From the NCBI GenBank assembly GCA_034336665.1, contig CM067570.1, forward strand, positions 20,846,502 to 20,910,501: 64,000 nucleotides of DNA. The letters run 5' to 3'. Shown one piece after another: positions 22,501 through 32,410 of this stretch. The position numbers and the translations under genes are program-made. How positions within the stretch are numbered: position 1 is the stretch's first letter; each line of letters opens with the position of its first letter. The stretch comes from Luscinia megarhynchos (taxonomy: Eukaryota; Chordata; Aves; Passeriformes; Turdidae). The notes under the pieces were generated by a model. That model ran no database searches. It was given only the letters and a program-made list of their open reading frames with translations, and was not told the DNA's origin.

Positions 22501-25500
22501 GGGCGGGGGCGAGGGCCCCAGGCTGGGCTGCCGGCTCAGCCCCGGCACCGGCGGCGACCCCCGGTTGTGCAGGCTGGAGGCGATGGGCCGGGGCGTGCTG
22601 GGCACCGGCGGCGGCGCCGCCTCGGGCTTGGAGCCGGCGTCGGGCCTGGGCGGCGGCAGGCGGCTCCTCTGCGGGTCCGGCGCGGCGGAGCGCGGCCCCG
22701 AGGGCGGCCCCGGGAAGCGCGGCGGGCCGCTCGGCGGGGAGAAGGGCTTGGCGGCGGCGGAGCGGCCTCCGGGCGGCAGGACGGGCGGCCGGCCTCCCCC
22801 GGCGTCTGCGGACACAGGACAGGGAGCATCGGCACCGGGGCTGCGGCTCCGAACGGGCTCTGCGAGCGGCCGGGGCGCAGCCCGGCACGGGGCACCCCTG
22901 CCTTGAGGCTCAGCCCCAGCCCCGGTGCCATCGGGAAACCACTCCAGAGTACCAGCTGACATCCCGATACTGCTCGAGGCACGAGTTAAGTGGCCACAAA
23001 GTAACACAAGTGATGCAGCCATCGTACAGCCAGCAATAAAGCATGGAGGGAAGAAAATGATGAAGAACAAGTACTGAACATCATCAACATAAGAGCAAAG
23101 AACTCTTGGCTTTTAAATTACATTTAACAAAAAAAGTTCAGCAAAAAAGCCTCTTTTCGGCCCTTTCTAGTAGCTGTGATCTAGGCATGTAATTGTGCAC
23201 ATCAGGAAGAAGGCAGCTGGCCCTGCAGTTCATAAGAACTGTTCTGCGATGCCAGAAACTTTTGTATTAATACAAGTTCCCAAAAATAGACTGTGACACA
23301 ATAGAAAATACCAGCTGTGACACTGTTCTGTACACATGTGCTGTGCTGAAAAATTATGTTAGGCTATAAAATACGTAATATTTGTAACACTCTACAACCC
23401 CCACTGCATAATTCTTCTTCAACAAGCATGAAATCCTATGTCCTTAAACTTTAAAAATGCAGTGGCTCCTGATGTCCTTCATTTAAAGGGGCATGAGGCT
23501 TGGGGCAGCTGCTTTGTCAGCCAGAAGCACACTCCAGACAAGCCTCCATCTGCAGTGTGCGTACCAGCCAGCTGGGATGCCTCATGCATTCCCTAAGCAG
23601 CAAATCACACTGTTGTGGAGCTGACACAAGTTCTTTCCATTTGGAAAATAGATCCTTTTTCCTGGTGCACAAGAAAGAATTAGCCTGGATCCTCCTCTGT
23701 TCCCCTCTGGTCCTGCACACCCAACAGCTAAGGCAGGACATAAGCTGCTTGACTGTACTTTACAGGTAGCCATTCAACACTACCAAGATCTTTAATTTCG
23801 GTCAATAATGAGGAGGGTGGGTGGAAAGGGAGTCTGGCTTCTCCCTCACAAAACCTAAAAGTAAGAATAAAGCAAAATTCAGGCTGAAAATTACATTTCC
23901 TTAGAGCCTACGGTATTTGTTACCTTTCTCAAAGGCAATTCATTGCAGTGCTATGGTTTTAAGCAATGCCATTTTTTCACATTGGAAATTCAAGATCTTT
24001 CTTACCAGCATCTCGACTTGCAGTACATCTGAGCTTTGGCATTCCTGCTTGAAAAAGGCCTCCAAGGCCAGGTGGCCCTCCACCACCGAAGCCACCGCCG
24101 CTGCCACCACCAAAACCCCCGCTGCTGCCACCGCCACCTCCTCCAAAGCCACCACCGCCACCTCCAGCAGGTCCTTTGGGCTCTGTTGGGAAAAAAGATC
24201 CCCTGTGTTAGTGAAGCAAGACTGACCCTGCAAAGTCACCTCTTTCATTAGAGCAATGCTTGTAGCTTGGGAAAAATGGATGAACTTTCAAAGCACACAA
24301 GGTTTGGATCACCACCACTGCACTGTGGAGGAGCTTCTGCAGTAACCATAATAACCATAGCCTCTGTGTTTTATTAAGCCATCACTTTAGTCTGCTCTAG
24401 ACTGGAGAGCAGAGGAAATTGCTGCAGAGAATTTGGAACTGAGCACGGATAGGACTTCTGAGAATATAATGCAGTCTTTGTTAGCACCTTGGTTGCTTCT
24501 TCTGGTGTCTTTGTACTTTTGCTCTCTTATCCTTTGCCTTCACTTCCCCACAATCAGAGACAGGGTAATCTCATGGGAAAAAGGGAAGGAAGGAGGAAAG
24601 CAGAAGGTCCTCCTTGAAGGTATCTCTGGGGATAACTACTGGGAATATACAGAATTCTCATTATTGATGGTATTGCAACATGTCTAGTTATTTAAACAAA
24701 GCCTAGTAGAAAAGGAGATGCCATTTCTGTAGGTTCAGAAGTGCAGTGACAGGATCATTAGCTGTTAATGCTTCCAGTAGGCAGGAATTATTTTATCAGC
24801 CCTCCCCCTTTTCTCTCCCATTTCTCTGTAATGTCAATATTTCTGCTGTGACAACTGAATCGTCAAAAGTAAAATGAAAGTGTTTCCACAACTGCAATAC
24901 AGAGAAGAGCCTTATTCAGAGCATCACTGCAAAATAAGCAGGTGCACATGTTTGGATATCTGAGGAGATCACCTCTCAGATGCTGGGCCACATAGGCTGA
25001 GATCACTTGCCTAATTTCTTGGAATCTTGATTTCCACAACTTTGGGTGGGTAAAAATTTCACTGACTTTAAAGTAATTAAAACTTGTGGATGAAAAGCAC
25101 TTCTAAAAATTTCTCCAAGAAAAAAGGAAGAGTGTATCCATGCGGGAATGTTTCACATTATCCTTCTCTTTCTTAAGCAGTCAGCTCAGTTTGGGCTCTG
25201 ACTCAGACAGGGTGTTAACCTCTGGAGAAATGCTGCTACCATGGTTTAGTCTTTCATCATGATTTGTTAATACATGTAAATAACATAATAGGCTGCATAA
25301 TTTATCTTACTATTTGCCCCCTCCTTTAATCCCCTTGAGCTCATTACTATAGCTAGAACATGTAACTTCACATTTAGAGATAATCTTTAAAAACTGTAGC
25401 TGACTGATTGCAGAATTGTGTCTAATTTTTTAAAAAATTATTTTTATTTGGTCACACTCCTCTGGGTATTTCCTTCTTTCGTCATCGTGTTCCTATCACA

Positions 25501-28010
25501 GTCCAGCCTTTAATTGCATGGCCAAACCTAGACTGAATTGTATCATATTTGCTAATCAGTCTGTAGAAGTGTCTTTTCTCCTTAGGTGATGAATGCTGTT
25601 CCTCTGTCAGCACAGGCCTGTGTTCCTCACTCTTCTCCTGTTTCTGTTCTGCCTTCCTGATACTTTTGCTACATGGGCTTCTCTTCTCCCAGCCTCCTCT
25701 TGGCACCCACCAAGATGTGCTGTGAGACACAGCAGCAGCACAGCTGGATAGAGACCTTATTTCCATAAGGTAAGTAGAGTCACTGCCTTGTGCAGTACTG
25801 CTGGGCTGGCTGAGCAGCAAGGCTCAGCCAAAAAGATAACACCCCTGAGTCACTCCAGGAGTGGCAAAACTGCATGCAGCAGTGACACACAGGTAGAGCT
25901 GTGGCTTCTGCCTCTGGTTTTGCTCTAAGTGTTTGTCCTGGTTTAGGACAAATTTATGGCAGGGAGAGGAGTAGTCATAACACTGACCCAGGACAGTGGT
26001 ACTGGAGCCAATGGTGTTCTGCCAGGCATATACTGTTTATGCAAAAGTAGAGCCTGAAATTCCACTTTATTCTCTGTCCTCTCCTCAGTCCTTATGAGGG
26101 ATTTTGTTTGCCTATCTGCTGCAGGTCCTCAGCAGAACTCCTGGTAGGGCCTGCATAGTTTTCTGATATAAGCAAACAGGAAAATAAACCACTTTATGAG
26201 AATTAGCAAACAAATTAGCATTCGACACTTCATAAGCAGTACTTGATTTCTCAGCTGACTGTTCATTCATGATGAATAGAATTTATTTTTATGCATGCCA
26301 ATTTCTGGCACTTTCTTTTATCTATTCTCATGGCAATTCATCTGATGACATATAAAATAATTTTCTGCTTTCAGATCTGCAGAACCATGCCTATAGAAAT
26401 TCCAACATGAAGAATCTTACTTACTGTCCAGAATTGGAGCACTTCTGTCATTAGTGACAGTCTTCTTGAGCTTTTTTCCTTTGGTAATATCAGATAATAG
26501 AGCATTTCGCCCTGCTTGTTCTGACTTGCTTAGGGATGGCTTTTCAGTATTTGCCTGCAAAACAAAAATTAAAAATGAGGAGGCAAAATAAACACCAACT
26601 TCTAGATACAAAGTTCTGCTCAAATATGGTAGTTACTAGAGACTTCAGTGTCTGCTTTAACAGCATTGGAGTGGGTAGGTAGAATGCCATGTCTAGTTTT
26701 ATGAATGATATTAAAGGTAGTTGGCCTTGTTATTGACTCAAAGTCCCCAACATTAGAAATAGAACACTTCTATGTGAATTCATCCTTTTTGAACTCATGA
26801 TTTAGAATCTGATTTTTTAAAGCCAAGGCATATCTATGGCAAATTGCCATTTTGGAGACTGAACATGAACAAACTACACACATAACTTGATTATACAAGA
26901 AGGTGGACATTCTTGAAAGTTGTGGGGAAATACAATTTCTAGATAAATCAGAGCAAAGATGGACCTTTGTCTACTATTTTAGCTTAGATAGAAATACTTA
27001 AAAATGGCAATTGCCACTTCAATAATATTGACCTCTTCATATAGACCAAATAAAACCTTGAGATTTGTCTCAATGGTCCTCCCTTTTCACTTTATGTTTT
27101 GGTGACACAGTTTTTCAAGAAAGAATAAAAAACCTTCAAATAATGCACTTACATGCACATATACATGTCTCTTTTTTCTAGGAAATGATGCCTGAAACAT
27201 TTTCTAACTTATCAGATCAGTGTTATAGAGATTTCCTGAAAGGTGGGGAGAGTTGTCACAGAGGGAGCAGAGACTTTATCTTGCTTGTGGTGGAAAATTA
27301 AGAAAAAACTCACAGGAGACAGCCCATTCTGAGTAATCAGCTAGGGTTCTACTCTGAAAATATCTAGGTGCTTTAAACTGGCATTTCAAGAAGCCCTTCC
27401 TTCTTGTCAGTGAGGTGACTGTTGGGAGGGCAAGCACAGCACAAGCTCTATTCCAGTGTAAGTCAGGTGATCTAGTTTCACCTACCACACTGTGCCAGCA
27501 GTGGATCCTGTGCTCTGATACCACAGGCTGGCTGAGGGAGCTATGCTAGCTAAGAACTATCCTTACCAAATTTAAACAATGGGATTTATTTTTTTTCCAG
27601 CTCAAGTCACGGAAGTACTGGAGAAGGTGGGAGTACAGGTTTGGAGAAAGACAAGAGGATAGCAAGACTTCAACTCTCCTTAGACAAGCTGTTGTTTCTC
27701 CTCCAGATCAGCCTCCAGTACAGGAGGAATAAAAAGATGGAGAGTTAGAGTGGATAGTGACATCCACATGAGAACTGGAAGGCAGTGGAAGTGATGGTCC
27801 TTCTCATAGGATCAATGATCAACCATAAACAATATGATGGAGAGTTTCCTCAAATGTCATAGATACCCTCATCCACACCTCAGTATCTCTGGATATCCTA
27901 TTCAGAGTGACAAGCAGCAGCAGAGAACAGTGCATATATTTACCTCCTGTAAAACTTACCAAGGCCAGTGTTGGGGGTGGAGGGGGAGCTGGAGGGGGAG
28001 GCACAGGCAT
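16459..28010 (-). CDS. WIPF1: WIPF1 (WASP-interacting protein, WIP), 7 coding exons, gene-level entry
   Basis: WIP is a cytoplasmic proline-rich scaffold. It binds G/F-actin through a WH2 domain, profilin, SH3 adaptors (NCK, CRKL, cortactin), and the EVH1 domain of WASP/N-WASP, which it stabilises and directs to Arp2/3-dependent actin assembly. Coding exons on the minus strand are 28010-27960, 26554-26425, 24182-24006, 22805-22040, 19605-19393, 17851-17738 and 16514-16459. All introns are GT-AG and the phases agree once exon 5 is corrected by a net 2 nt. The corrected length is 502 residues, close to human (503). Order: APPPPP at 8-13, WH2 about 32-49 with KLKK 45-48, Gly-rich region about 63-100, Pro-rich about 120-445, EVH1-binding about 447-484, C-terminus ending PPLPPIPR. 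Exons 4-6 are extremely GC-rich, exons 3, 7 and 8 are not. WIPF2 and WIPF3 are excluded by the WIPF1-type N- and C-termini. Confidence 0.97.
16515..17737 (-). other. WIPF1: WIPF1 intron 7
   Basis: Intron between exons 7 and 8, bounded by GTAAGT (17737) and CTTTTAG (16515). It contains an A10 run around 16641-16650. No other feature was recognised. Confidence 0.9.
17738..17851 (-). CDS. WIPF1: WIPF1 exon 7, WASP EVH1-binding segment
   Basis: The acceptor is TTTTTTTCAG and the donor GTAAGT; 114 nt, symmetric phase. With the split first codon it reads [18 protein letters not shown], then [20 protein letters not shown]. This is the segment that wraps the EVH1 domain of WASP/N-WASP: an aromatic anchor block (SRF-FHP), the DLPPPEP polyproline core, and the YPSKLARN basic tail. 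Compared with human as I recall it, the tyrosine usually numbered Tyr455 is serine here (codon TCT), while the tyrosine equivalent to Tyr475 is kept. Confidence 0.97.
17852..19392 (-). other. WIPF1: WIPF1 intron 6
   Basis: Intron of about 1.5 kb, with donor GTGAGC at 19392 and acceptor TTTTCAG at 17852. It includes a short (CA)n at about 18118-18129 and otherwise AT-rich unremarkable sequence. Confidence 0.9.
19393..19605 (-). CDS. WIPF1: WIPF1 exon 6, proline-rich with profilin-type PPPPP motifs
   Basis: The acceptor is CTTGCTCTAG and the donor GTGAGC; 213 nt, symmetric. It reads [20 protein letters not shown], then a [11 protein letters not shown]3-ligand block, a polyproline run PPPPPPP, and [19 protein letters not shown] and RNGFQD are diagnostic WIPF1 blocks. 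The second half is a CCG/GCG-rich run with a GGCGGCGGC trinucleotide repeat on the plus strand (19431-19455), which encodes the polyproline and alanine tract. Confidence 0.96.
19606..22039 (-). other. WIPF1: WIPF1 intron 5
   Basis: Intron of about 2.4 kb, with donor GTACGG at 22039 and acceptor TTGCTCTAG at 19606. Near the exon 5 side it contains an imperfect 33-bp tandem duplication (21967-22032) and a CpG-containing patch around 21630-21710. No gene or recognised repeat otherwise. Confidence 0.9.
21967..22032. repeat. Imperfect tandem duplication, 33-bp unit, two copies
   Basis: AAAGCACCCATTCCCCGTGC starting at 21967 is echoed by AAAGCACCCCTTGCCCGTGC starting at 22000. It lies just inside the exon 5 splice donor, in intron 5. 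A plausible local duplication by slippage in GC-rich sequence. Confidence 0.75.
22040..22805 (-). CDS. WIPF1: WIPF1 exon 5, large proline-rich exon with four apparent frame breaks
   Basis: The acceptor is CTGTGTCCGCAG and the donor GTACGG. WIPF1 homology runs the whole length but switches frame: [18 protein letters not shown] to [11 protein letters not shown] in one frame, EDKPPPPPA in a second, [17 protein letters not shown] back in the first, [11 protein letters not shown] in the second, and [11 protein letters not shown] to [12 protein letters not shown] in the third. Changes fall near 22390-22400 (-1), 22350-22362 (+1), 22298-22315 (-1) and 22235-22252 (-1), all in GC runs. The exon is 766 nt; correcting the net -2 gives 768, exactly the length the flanking phases require. 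I infer sequencing or assembly error rather than a pseudogene, because both flanks and all other exons are intact. The segment supplies NCK/CRKL/cortactin-type SH3 ligands. Confidence 0.93.
22806..24005 (-). other. WIPF1: WIPF1 intron 4
   Basis: Intron of about 1.2 kb, donor GTAAG at 24005, acceptor TGTGTCCGCAG at 22806. No other feature recognised. Confidence 0.9.
24006..24182 (-). CDS. WIPF1: WIPF1 exon 4, glycine-rich linker
   Basis: The acceptor is TTCCCAACAG and the donor GTAAG; 177 nt. It encodes [19 protein letters not shown], further GGF repeats, then [17 protein letters not shown]. The Gly/Phe-rich linker between the WH2 domain and the proline-rich region, and the [14 protein letters not shown] block, are characteristic of WIPF1. 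The GGC/GGT repeats appear on the plus strand as GCCACCGCC-type triplets and are prone to length change. Confidence 0.97.
24183..26424 (-). other. WIPF1: WIPF1 intron 3
   Basis: Intron of about 2.2 kb, donor GTAAGT at 26424, acceptor CCCAACAG at 24183. It holds the LTR-like fragment near 25.93-26.18 kb. Nothing else recognised. Confidence 0.9.
25934..26180 (+). mobile_element. Possible avian ERV LTR fragment
   Basis: The segment starts with TGTCCTGGTTTAGGACAAAT, the kind of 5' terminus seen in LTRs common in songbird genomes, and continues through a stretch with CAGGACA and a T-rich CTCTGTCCTCTCC portion. The right boundary is uncertain and no second LTR or internal retroviral region is present. 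Assigned from memory of the terminus only. Confidence 0.35.
26425..26554 (-). CDS. WIPF1: WIPF1 exon 3, WH2 actin-binding domain
   Basis: The acceptor is TTTTTGTTTTGCAG and the donor GTAAGT; 130 nt. It reads [20 protein letters not shown], then [20 protein letters not shown] and ILD. The amphipathic helix RNALLSDI plus the KLKK motif (residues 45-48) is a complete WH2 domain that binds the barbed-end cleft of actin. It differs from human by only a few conservative residues. Confidence 0.98.
26555..27959 (-). other. WIPF1: WIPF1 intron 2
   Basis: Intron of about 1.4 kb between the start-codon exon and the WH2 exon. Donor GTAAGT at 27959, acceptor TTTTGCAG at 26555. No other feature recognised. 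Confidence 0.9.
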
Positions 28011-28048
28011 GGTGGAAGGTTGAGCTCTGTCTGCTCTTGCTAAGAAAT
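27960..28048 (-). CDS. WIPF1: WIPF1 exon 2, start codon and profilin-binding motif
   Basis: The acceptor TGTTTTGCTGTGCAG lies before 28048, followed by 38 nt of 5' UTR and the ATG at 28010-28008 in a TTCCACCATGC context, a strong Kozak (A at -3). The 17 codons read [17 protein letters not shown], ending at a GTAAGT donor. APPPPP is the ABM-2/profilin-type motif conserved in WIP family N-termini. The ATG matches the human start exactly. Confidence 0.97.
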
Positions 28049-29547
28049 CTGCACAGCAAAACACAAACACACAAAGTCCAGAGATTAATACATCTTAATA
28101 AATAAATTTCTACTCAGCTAAAAAACATCCTTGCAACTAACAGGTTTATCTTCTACATTTTTGAAGTCTAATTAATTGGTAAAAAGCACATTATATTTAA
28201 TTGTATGGAAGCCAGCTGCATCTTTAAACAGGGACTCTCTACATGATCCCCACTGCCATACAAACTCTTAGATATACATCCAGTTTTGAACACTTACACA
28301 ATCCATGCATTGCTATGGCAGTGCACAAAACTCAGTAACCAAATTGAACTATGTTAAATCCAACAATCTTGCTCCCATGGAAGGCCTTCAGGATAACCCC
28401 ATAGCTCTACCATCAGTCCTTACTTCAAGAAGGCATCACACTTTAAGATCATACTCAGAAAGAAATGCTGATTTAAATCCCTTCAGCTGCTAAAAGATAC
28501 CTCCATCTACACTGTTATGGGTAGAATGGAACAGCAGAGCTCTGGGATGGTCTCATGCTTCTTCCTCTCTCCCTGCTTGCTCTGAAGATCCCAAACTCCA
28601 TCATCACATCTGAATGCACCTTCCTCCTCAGAAGCAGCACACACAGACACATTCTGGATATTCTTTCCCTCTGGAGGAAGAGCTAGCAGGCAGCCTGGCC
28701 TCTCAGCTACAGGCTGCTGCAGACAGAGAAGTCTGGCTGCTAAAGCTCATCCTTTCACAAGCTTCCCTGCCAGACACCAGGCTCCCACTTTTCTCCACTC
28801 CAAGCTGACCTTTCAGCCTGGGCAATCCTAGAAGGGTCATACCTGAGATACAGAAATTTATTGCAATAAAATTATGGAACAACAACCACAAAAAAAGGCC
28901 AAGTGTCAAGGACTATCTTGTCAAGTCACAAGGACTTTTTGTGGCATTCTGGCACACAGCTTGCTGGAATTGTGCCTATCAGGGGCTTTGGAGCATTTCT
29001 AATAGTGCTATGGCATTTCAGCATATGCTCTACTCTTATCTGAGCTTTCCCCCATTTCACCTGAGCCACCTTTAGTAACAATGATTTGCCACTACGTACA
29101 TAATGTTTGCATAAAACAGGTAAACATAGTGAGAACAGGAACAAGAATAATTCTCCAGACAACCCCAGGTTGATGGCTGAGGTCCCCAGGGCAGTTATTT
29201 ACATGAATACACAGCTCTTACTTTTTAAAGTAACTTAATTGTTTTAGATGAAACCAAAGCGAAGTGTAATAGCACAGTATCTGTCAAATCAACATCATGC
29301 CGGTACAGTACCCTTTACAGTTAAAATGAACATTAGGAAAATGTGCTGAATTAAACAAAATGGCATTTGCAGTGAGTCACCACCTAGGAAGTCTGTAATG
29401 GCTCTGACATGATCCATGATAAGGGTGTCAGAAAAAGCTGTTTAGAAATACAGATTGATCTCATCAGATGCTCATACTTCAAAAGAATTAGAATACAGCT
29501 GTAACCCCCCTTCCCTCCCCCCTCTCCCTCCCAAATTGCTGAATTAC
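28049..29547 (-). other. WIPF1: WIPF1 intron upstream of the start-codon exon
   Basis: Intronic sequence preceding exon 2. It ends at the proposed donor of the candidate proximal first exon (29548/29547), if that exon is real; otherwise it is part of a longer intron 1. No coding feature was recognised. Pyrimidine/CCCTCCC runs occur at 29505-29530. Confidence 0.7.
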
Positions 29548-29950
29548 CTTCCTCAGAAGAAGTATTTTCTGAAATAAGACTTTAATGGATTTTGTGCAAA
29601 ATCTTTAGGGAGGAAGGAGTCAGACACATCACCCATAGCTCTCGCTGACCATCTAGTAAACACATGGAGCTCAAAGTGCTGTGAGGCACTAGTGCTGTCC
29701 CGAGTGTCTGCAGGCTTTCCTCTCCCATACTGCAGAAACTGTTGCCAGTTACTGCGAAAGAGCGAGCGGGGCAGAGGGGAAGCTGGCGGATAGACAGACT
29801 GACTGACAAAGAGGAAACTGTGCGAAGCCAAGCCTACACACTGCTGTGCAAACACACGCGTCCACAGAGTGCTGCAAACAGACCAGCCTGCCCTCAGCAG
29901 TCCTCTGCTGCTTACTGAGCATCTTAAGCTCCTCCAGAGAAACAACAGCC
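29548..29950 (-). other. WIPF1: Candidate non-coding first exon and proximal promoter of WIPF1
   Basis: On the minus strand, CTTCTTCTGAGGAAG is followed by GTAATT, an acceptable donor, putting the exon end at 29548. Upstream is a locally GC-richer patch with several CpGs (29690-29870), CTTTGTCAGTCAGTCTGTC, and GAGGAA-type ETS/PU.1-like motifs (GAGGAAACTG on the plus strand, around 29810). That fits a haematopoietic-type TATA-less promoter for a gene expressed in leukocytes. The 5' end is arbitrary. The 133-residue open frame through it is not conserved-looking. Confidence 0.35.
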
Positions 29951-32089
29951 TCACATTCAGAGGATCTGCCTGAATTTAGTTATATTCCCATCTTCCAAAT
30001 TTGTAGCTCTCATTTGTTACATAAAATTCCGCACAAAGCCCTATCCCTTCCCAATCAGCATATTCTAAATGCAATATCTGAAATCTGAAACCTATTAAAA
30101 GCACCAAGACTAATGCTGCTTTGTTCTTCAGCTTCCTGTTTAAAAAAATAGTCAACAGGAAAATTATTTCTTACAGTAGACCACAACCATCCTGTTTCTT
30201 AACACAGTCTTTTCACAGCTGCAGTCATCTCCAGCTTAACTGTGCCATGAGGGTATTTCACCAAGCTTTTAACTGCTTCATTGGATTAAAAAGAGAAATT
30301 CTACTCTCTGCACTGCTTTACTAAGAAGTTAAAGCAGTCTAGATAATGTACCATCAGTCTCCTTGGCACTCCATATGTCATAGAAAAGTTTCTGGAGCAG
30401 GCAGAACACAGTTTGGTTTGATATCTGACTTTTAAATGAATCCCTTAAGGCAGCTCAGACCTGAATGCAGCAAGTGAGCCAGGTGGTCTGTGAAGCCCTT
30501 CCTGTAAAATACCATAACTTGTCTACCTCCCTGTCAGTTAGAGATTGTTTCCCGCTTGGGCTGCTCTGTTCTACCTTTTTTCCCTTTCCACTGGATTGTT
30601 TTAGATCAGCTTCTTAAGGAATTGGTGGCATAAAGAGGAAGTGAGGTGATGCTTAAAGCCTGAGTTCTCTAAGGGGAAGCCACTACCCACAGACACATCC
30701 AGCTTCTCCAAAACCCTCTCTGCATACTTGATTTGCAAGGAGGCAGTGTGGAGAAAACCACCAGATGTTCCCTCCTTCTCTATCCCATCTTACATGTACC
30801 TGTACTCAATCACTGCACAGTAGCTGGCATTTCTGGTACTGAAGGGCTCTCTCAACAGAGCTGCCATCAAAATTAGGTACACAATGGTGAGCTTGCATTT
30901 TGCTGCTGTTGAAGCCCTATAGCCATCAGAGACAGGCTGGAAAACAGCATTTTGGAAGCACAGGACAAGCTTCTGTAATAAACCAGTCTGGCAAAACTGG
31001 CCTGAAGTTTAACACAAGCATCCTGCAGGGTTGTTTACTCATGGTGCTCTAGAGCACACTTCCTTTAGGAGCCATTAGAAAAGAGATCACACGGCATGAC
31101 CAAGAAACCTGCGTGCCCACACAAAAACATATAATGCCTACACTTACAGAGCCTGTAAAACACCCCAGATTGTCACATTTTAGTTTAAAACCAAAGTTGC
31201 AATACTGCTCCATTCTTTTGTCACTCTGACTCTGTTTCTGCTGATGAAAAAGATTTGTAAAACTCAAGCTGACACTTTGCAGGAAGAAACAGCACCTCTG
31301 TCTTTGAAGCTCTAACTCGCCCTTGCAGTTCAGTTATTAGATTTTCTTTGTCTGACTTACTGTAAGCAAAAATAAAAGATGTGTTCTCTGGATTTTAAAA
31401 TTTGCTCACTGTAAGCCCATGTGAAGAACAACGACGGTCTGAAGAGATGCAGTGACCTGGTGACTTGCTCCCACAGCACAGGGCAGTGCTGGGAGCAGCC
31501 CACGGGATGAGAGCACCTCTGGGGCTGCAGAACCACAGCAGCTGAATCAGCACAATGCTGAACTTGAGCTCTGCAGCTGCTTTGTTCATCACCAACTCAC
31601 AGGATCACTGTTTCTCACAGAGCATGGAGACATCCTGAGATGTTGAGTGTAACTCTGTGATTAGAGGAAAGCTTTGGTTGCTGTTCTACGCTTCTGCAAT
31701 GGACTCTCATCATTAATTTGCTCTTGGTCAGCAGGAAAGGGCTGAATTTAAGAGAAGTCTATTACCTTAAATTGCTAACAGCTGACACTATAAAATACCT
31801 GAAATACTAACCAATTCACTTAGTAATAAATTTTACCCACCAAATCTGTTAACAAACAAGTTTCTTACAGTGCTTGGTGCTGCATGGTGTTGAAAAGGAA
31901 CTGGTTCCAAAACACCAAGGCTGAAGGTGTATTGGTACTTGAAAACCCAGGATACATCAGGACACCCAGGCCATATTTTCTAGGCACCAGTGTAAATTAT
32001 CACAGCTTTTAGGAAGCTATATAGAATTGTTTTGTCTAGGTGAGTGTTGGTGGTGGTGCAGAAAGGATTGCAGTAACTAACCCCTACGT

Positions 32090-32410
32090 ACACCGCAGCA
32101 TCAGCCAGCGAGCCCCGAGCACAGAGGGTGGGATTGGCAGCAAGAGAGAAGGATTTGCACAGCTGGGCACAGCAGCTGCTCTCCCACTCGTGGCAGGTGC
32201 CAGTAGCACTGTGCCCAGCATGGTTCCTCCGCAGATCCAGCCTGCTCAGCCCGGGCTGCCCGTGCCCCTGCAGTGCTCACGCTCCCTGCCCTGCCTTGGC
32301 CCCAGCCCCGGGGCTGGCACAGCCTCCCTGCAGCCCTGCCGAGAGCTGGGTGCACAGCGCCCGCGGCTGCTGCCTCTGCAGAAAGCCGCCCTCGCCGCCG
32401 GCAAGTGAGA
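32090..32410. promoter_or_regulatory. GC-enriched patch, possible alternative promoter or exon
   Basis: A 300-bp patch with many CCTGC/CAGCC runs, ending in GCCGCCCTCGCCGCCGGCAAG, stands out from AT-rich surroundings. CpG content is moderate, below that of the left-end island. Overlapping open frames on both strands look compositional. It could be an alternative WIPF1 promoter or a retained GC-rich element. Confidence 0.25.

Noticed and set aside
21826..23039. Plus-strand and off-frame minus-strand frames of 250-390 aa over WIPF1 exon 5
   Set aside because: Plus-strand frames are shadows of the GC-rich WIPF1 exon. The minus-strand ones each contain only parts of the true protein because of the frame breaks, plus intron read-through.
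16459..28010. WIPF1 as a pseudogene
   Set aside because: All introns are present with good splice sites, flanking exons are intact, the stop and terminal PPLPPIPR are normal, and the four frame breaks are single-base changes in GC runs.
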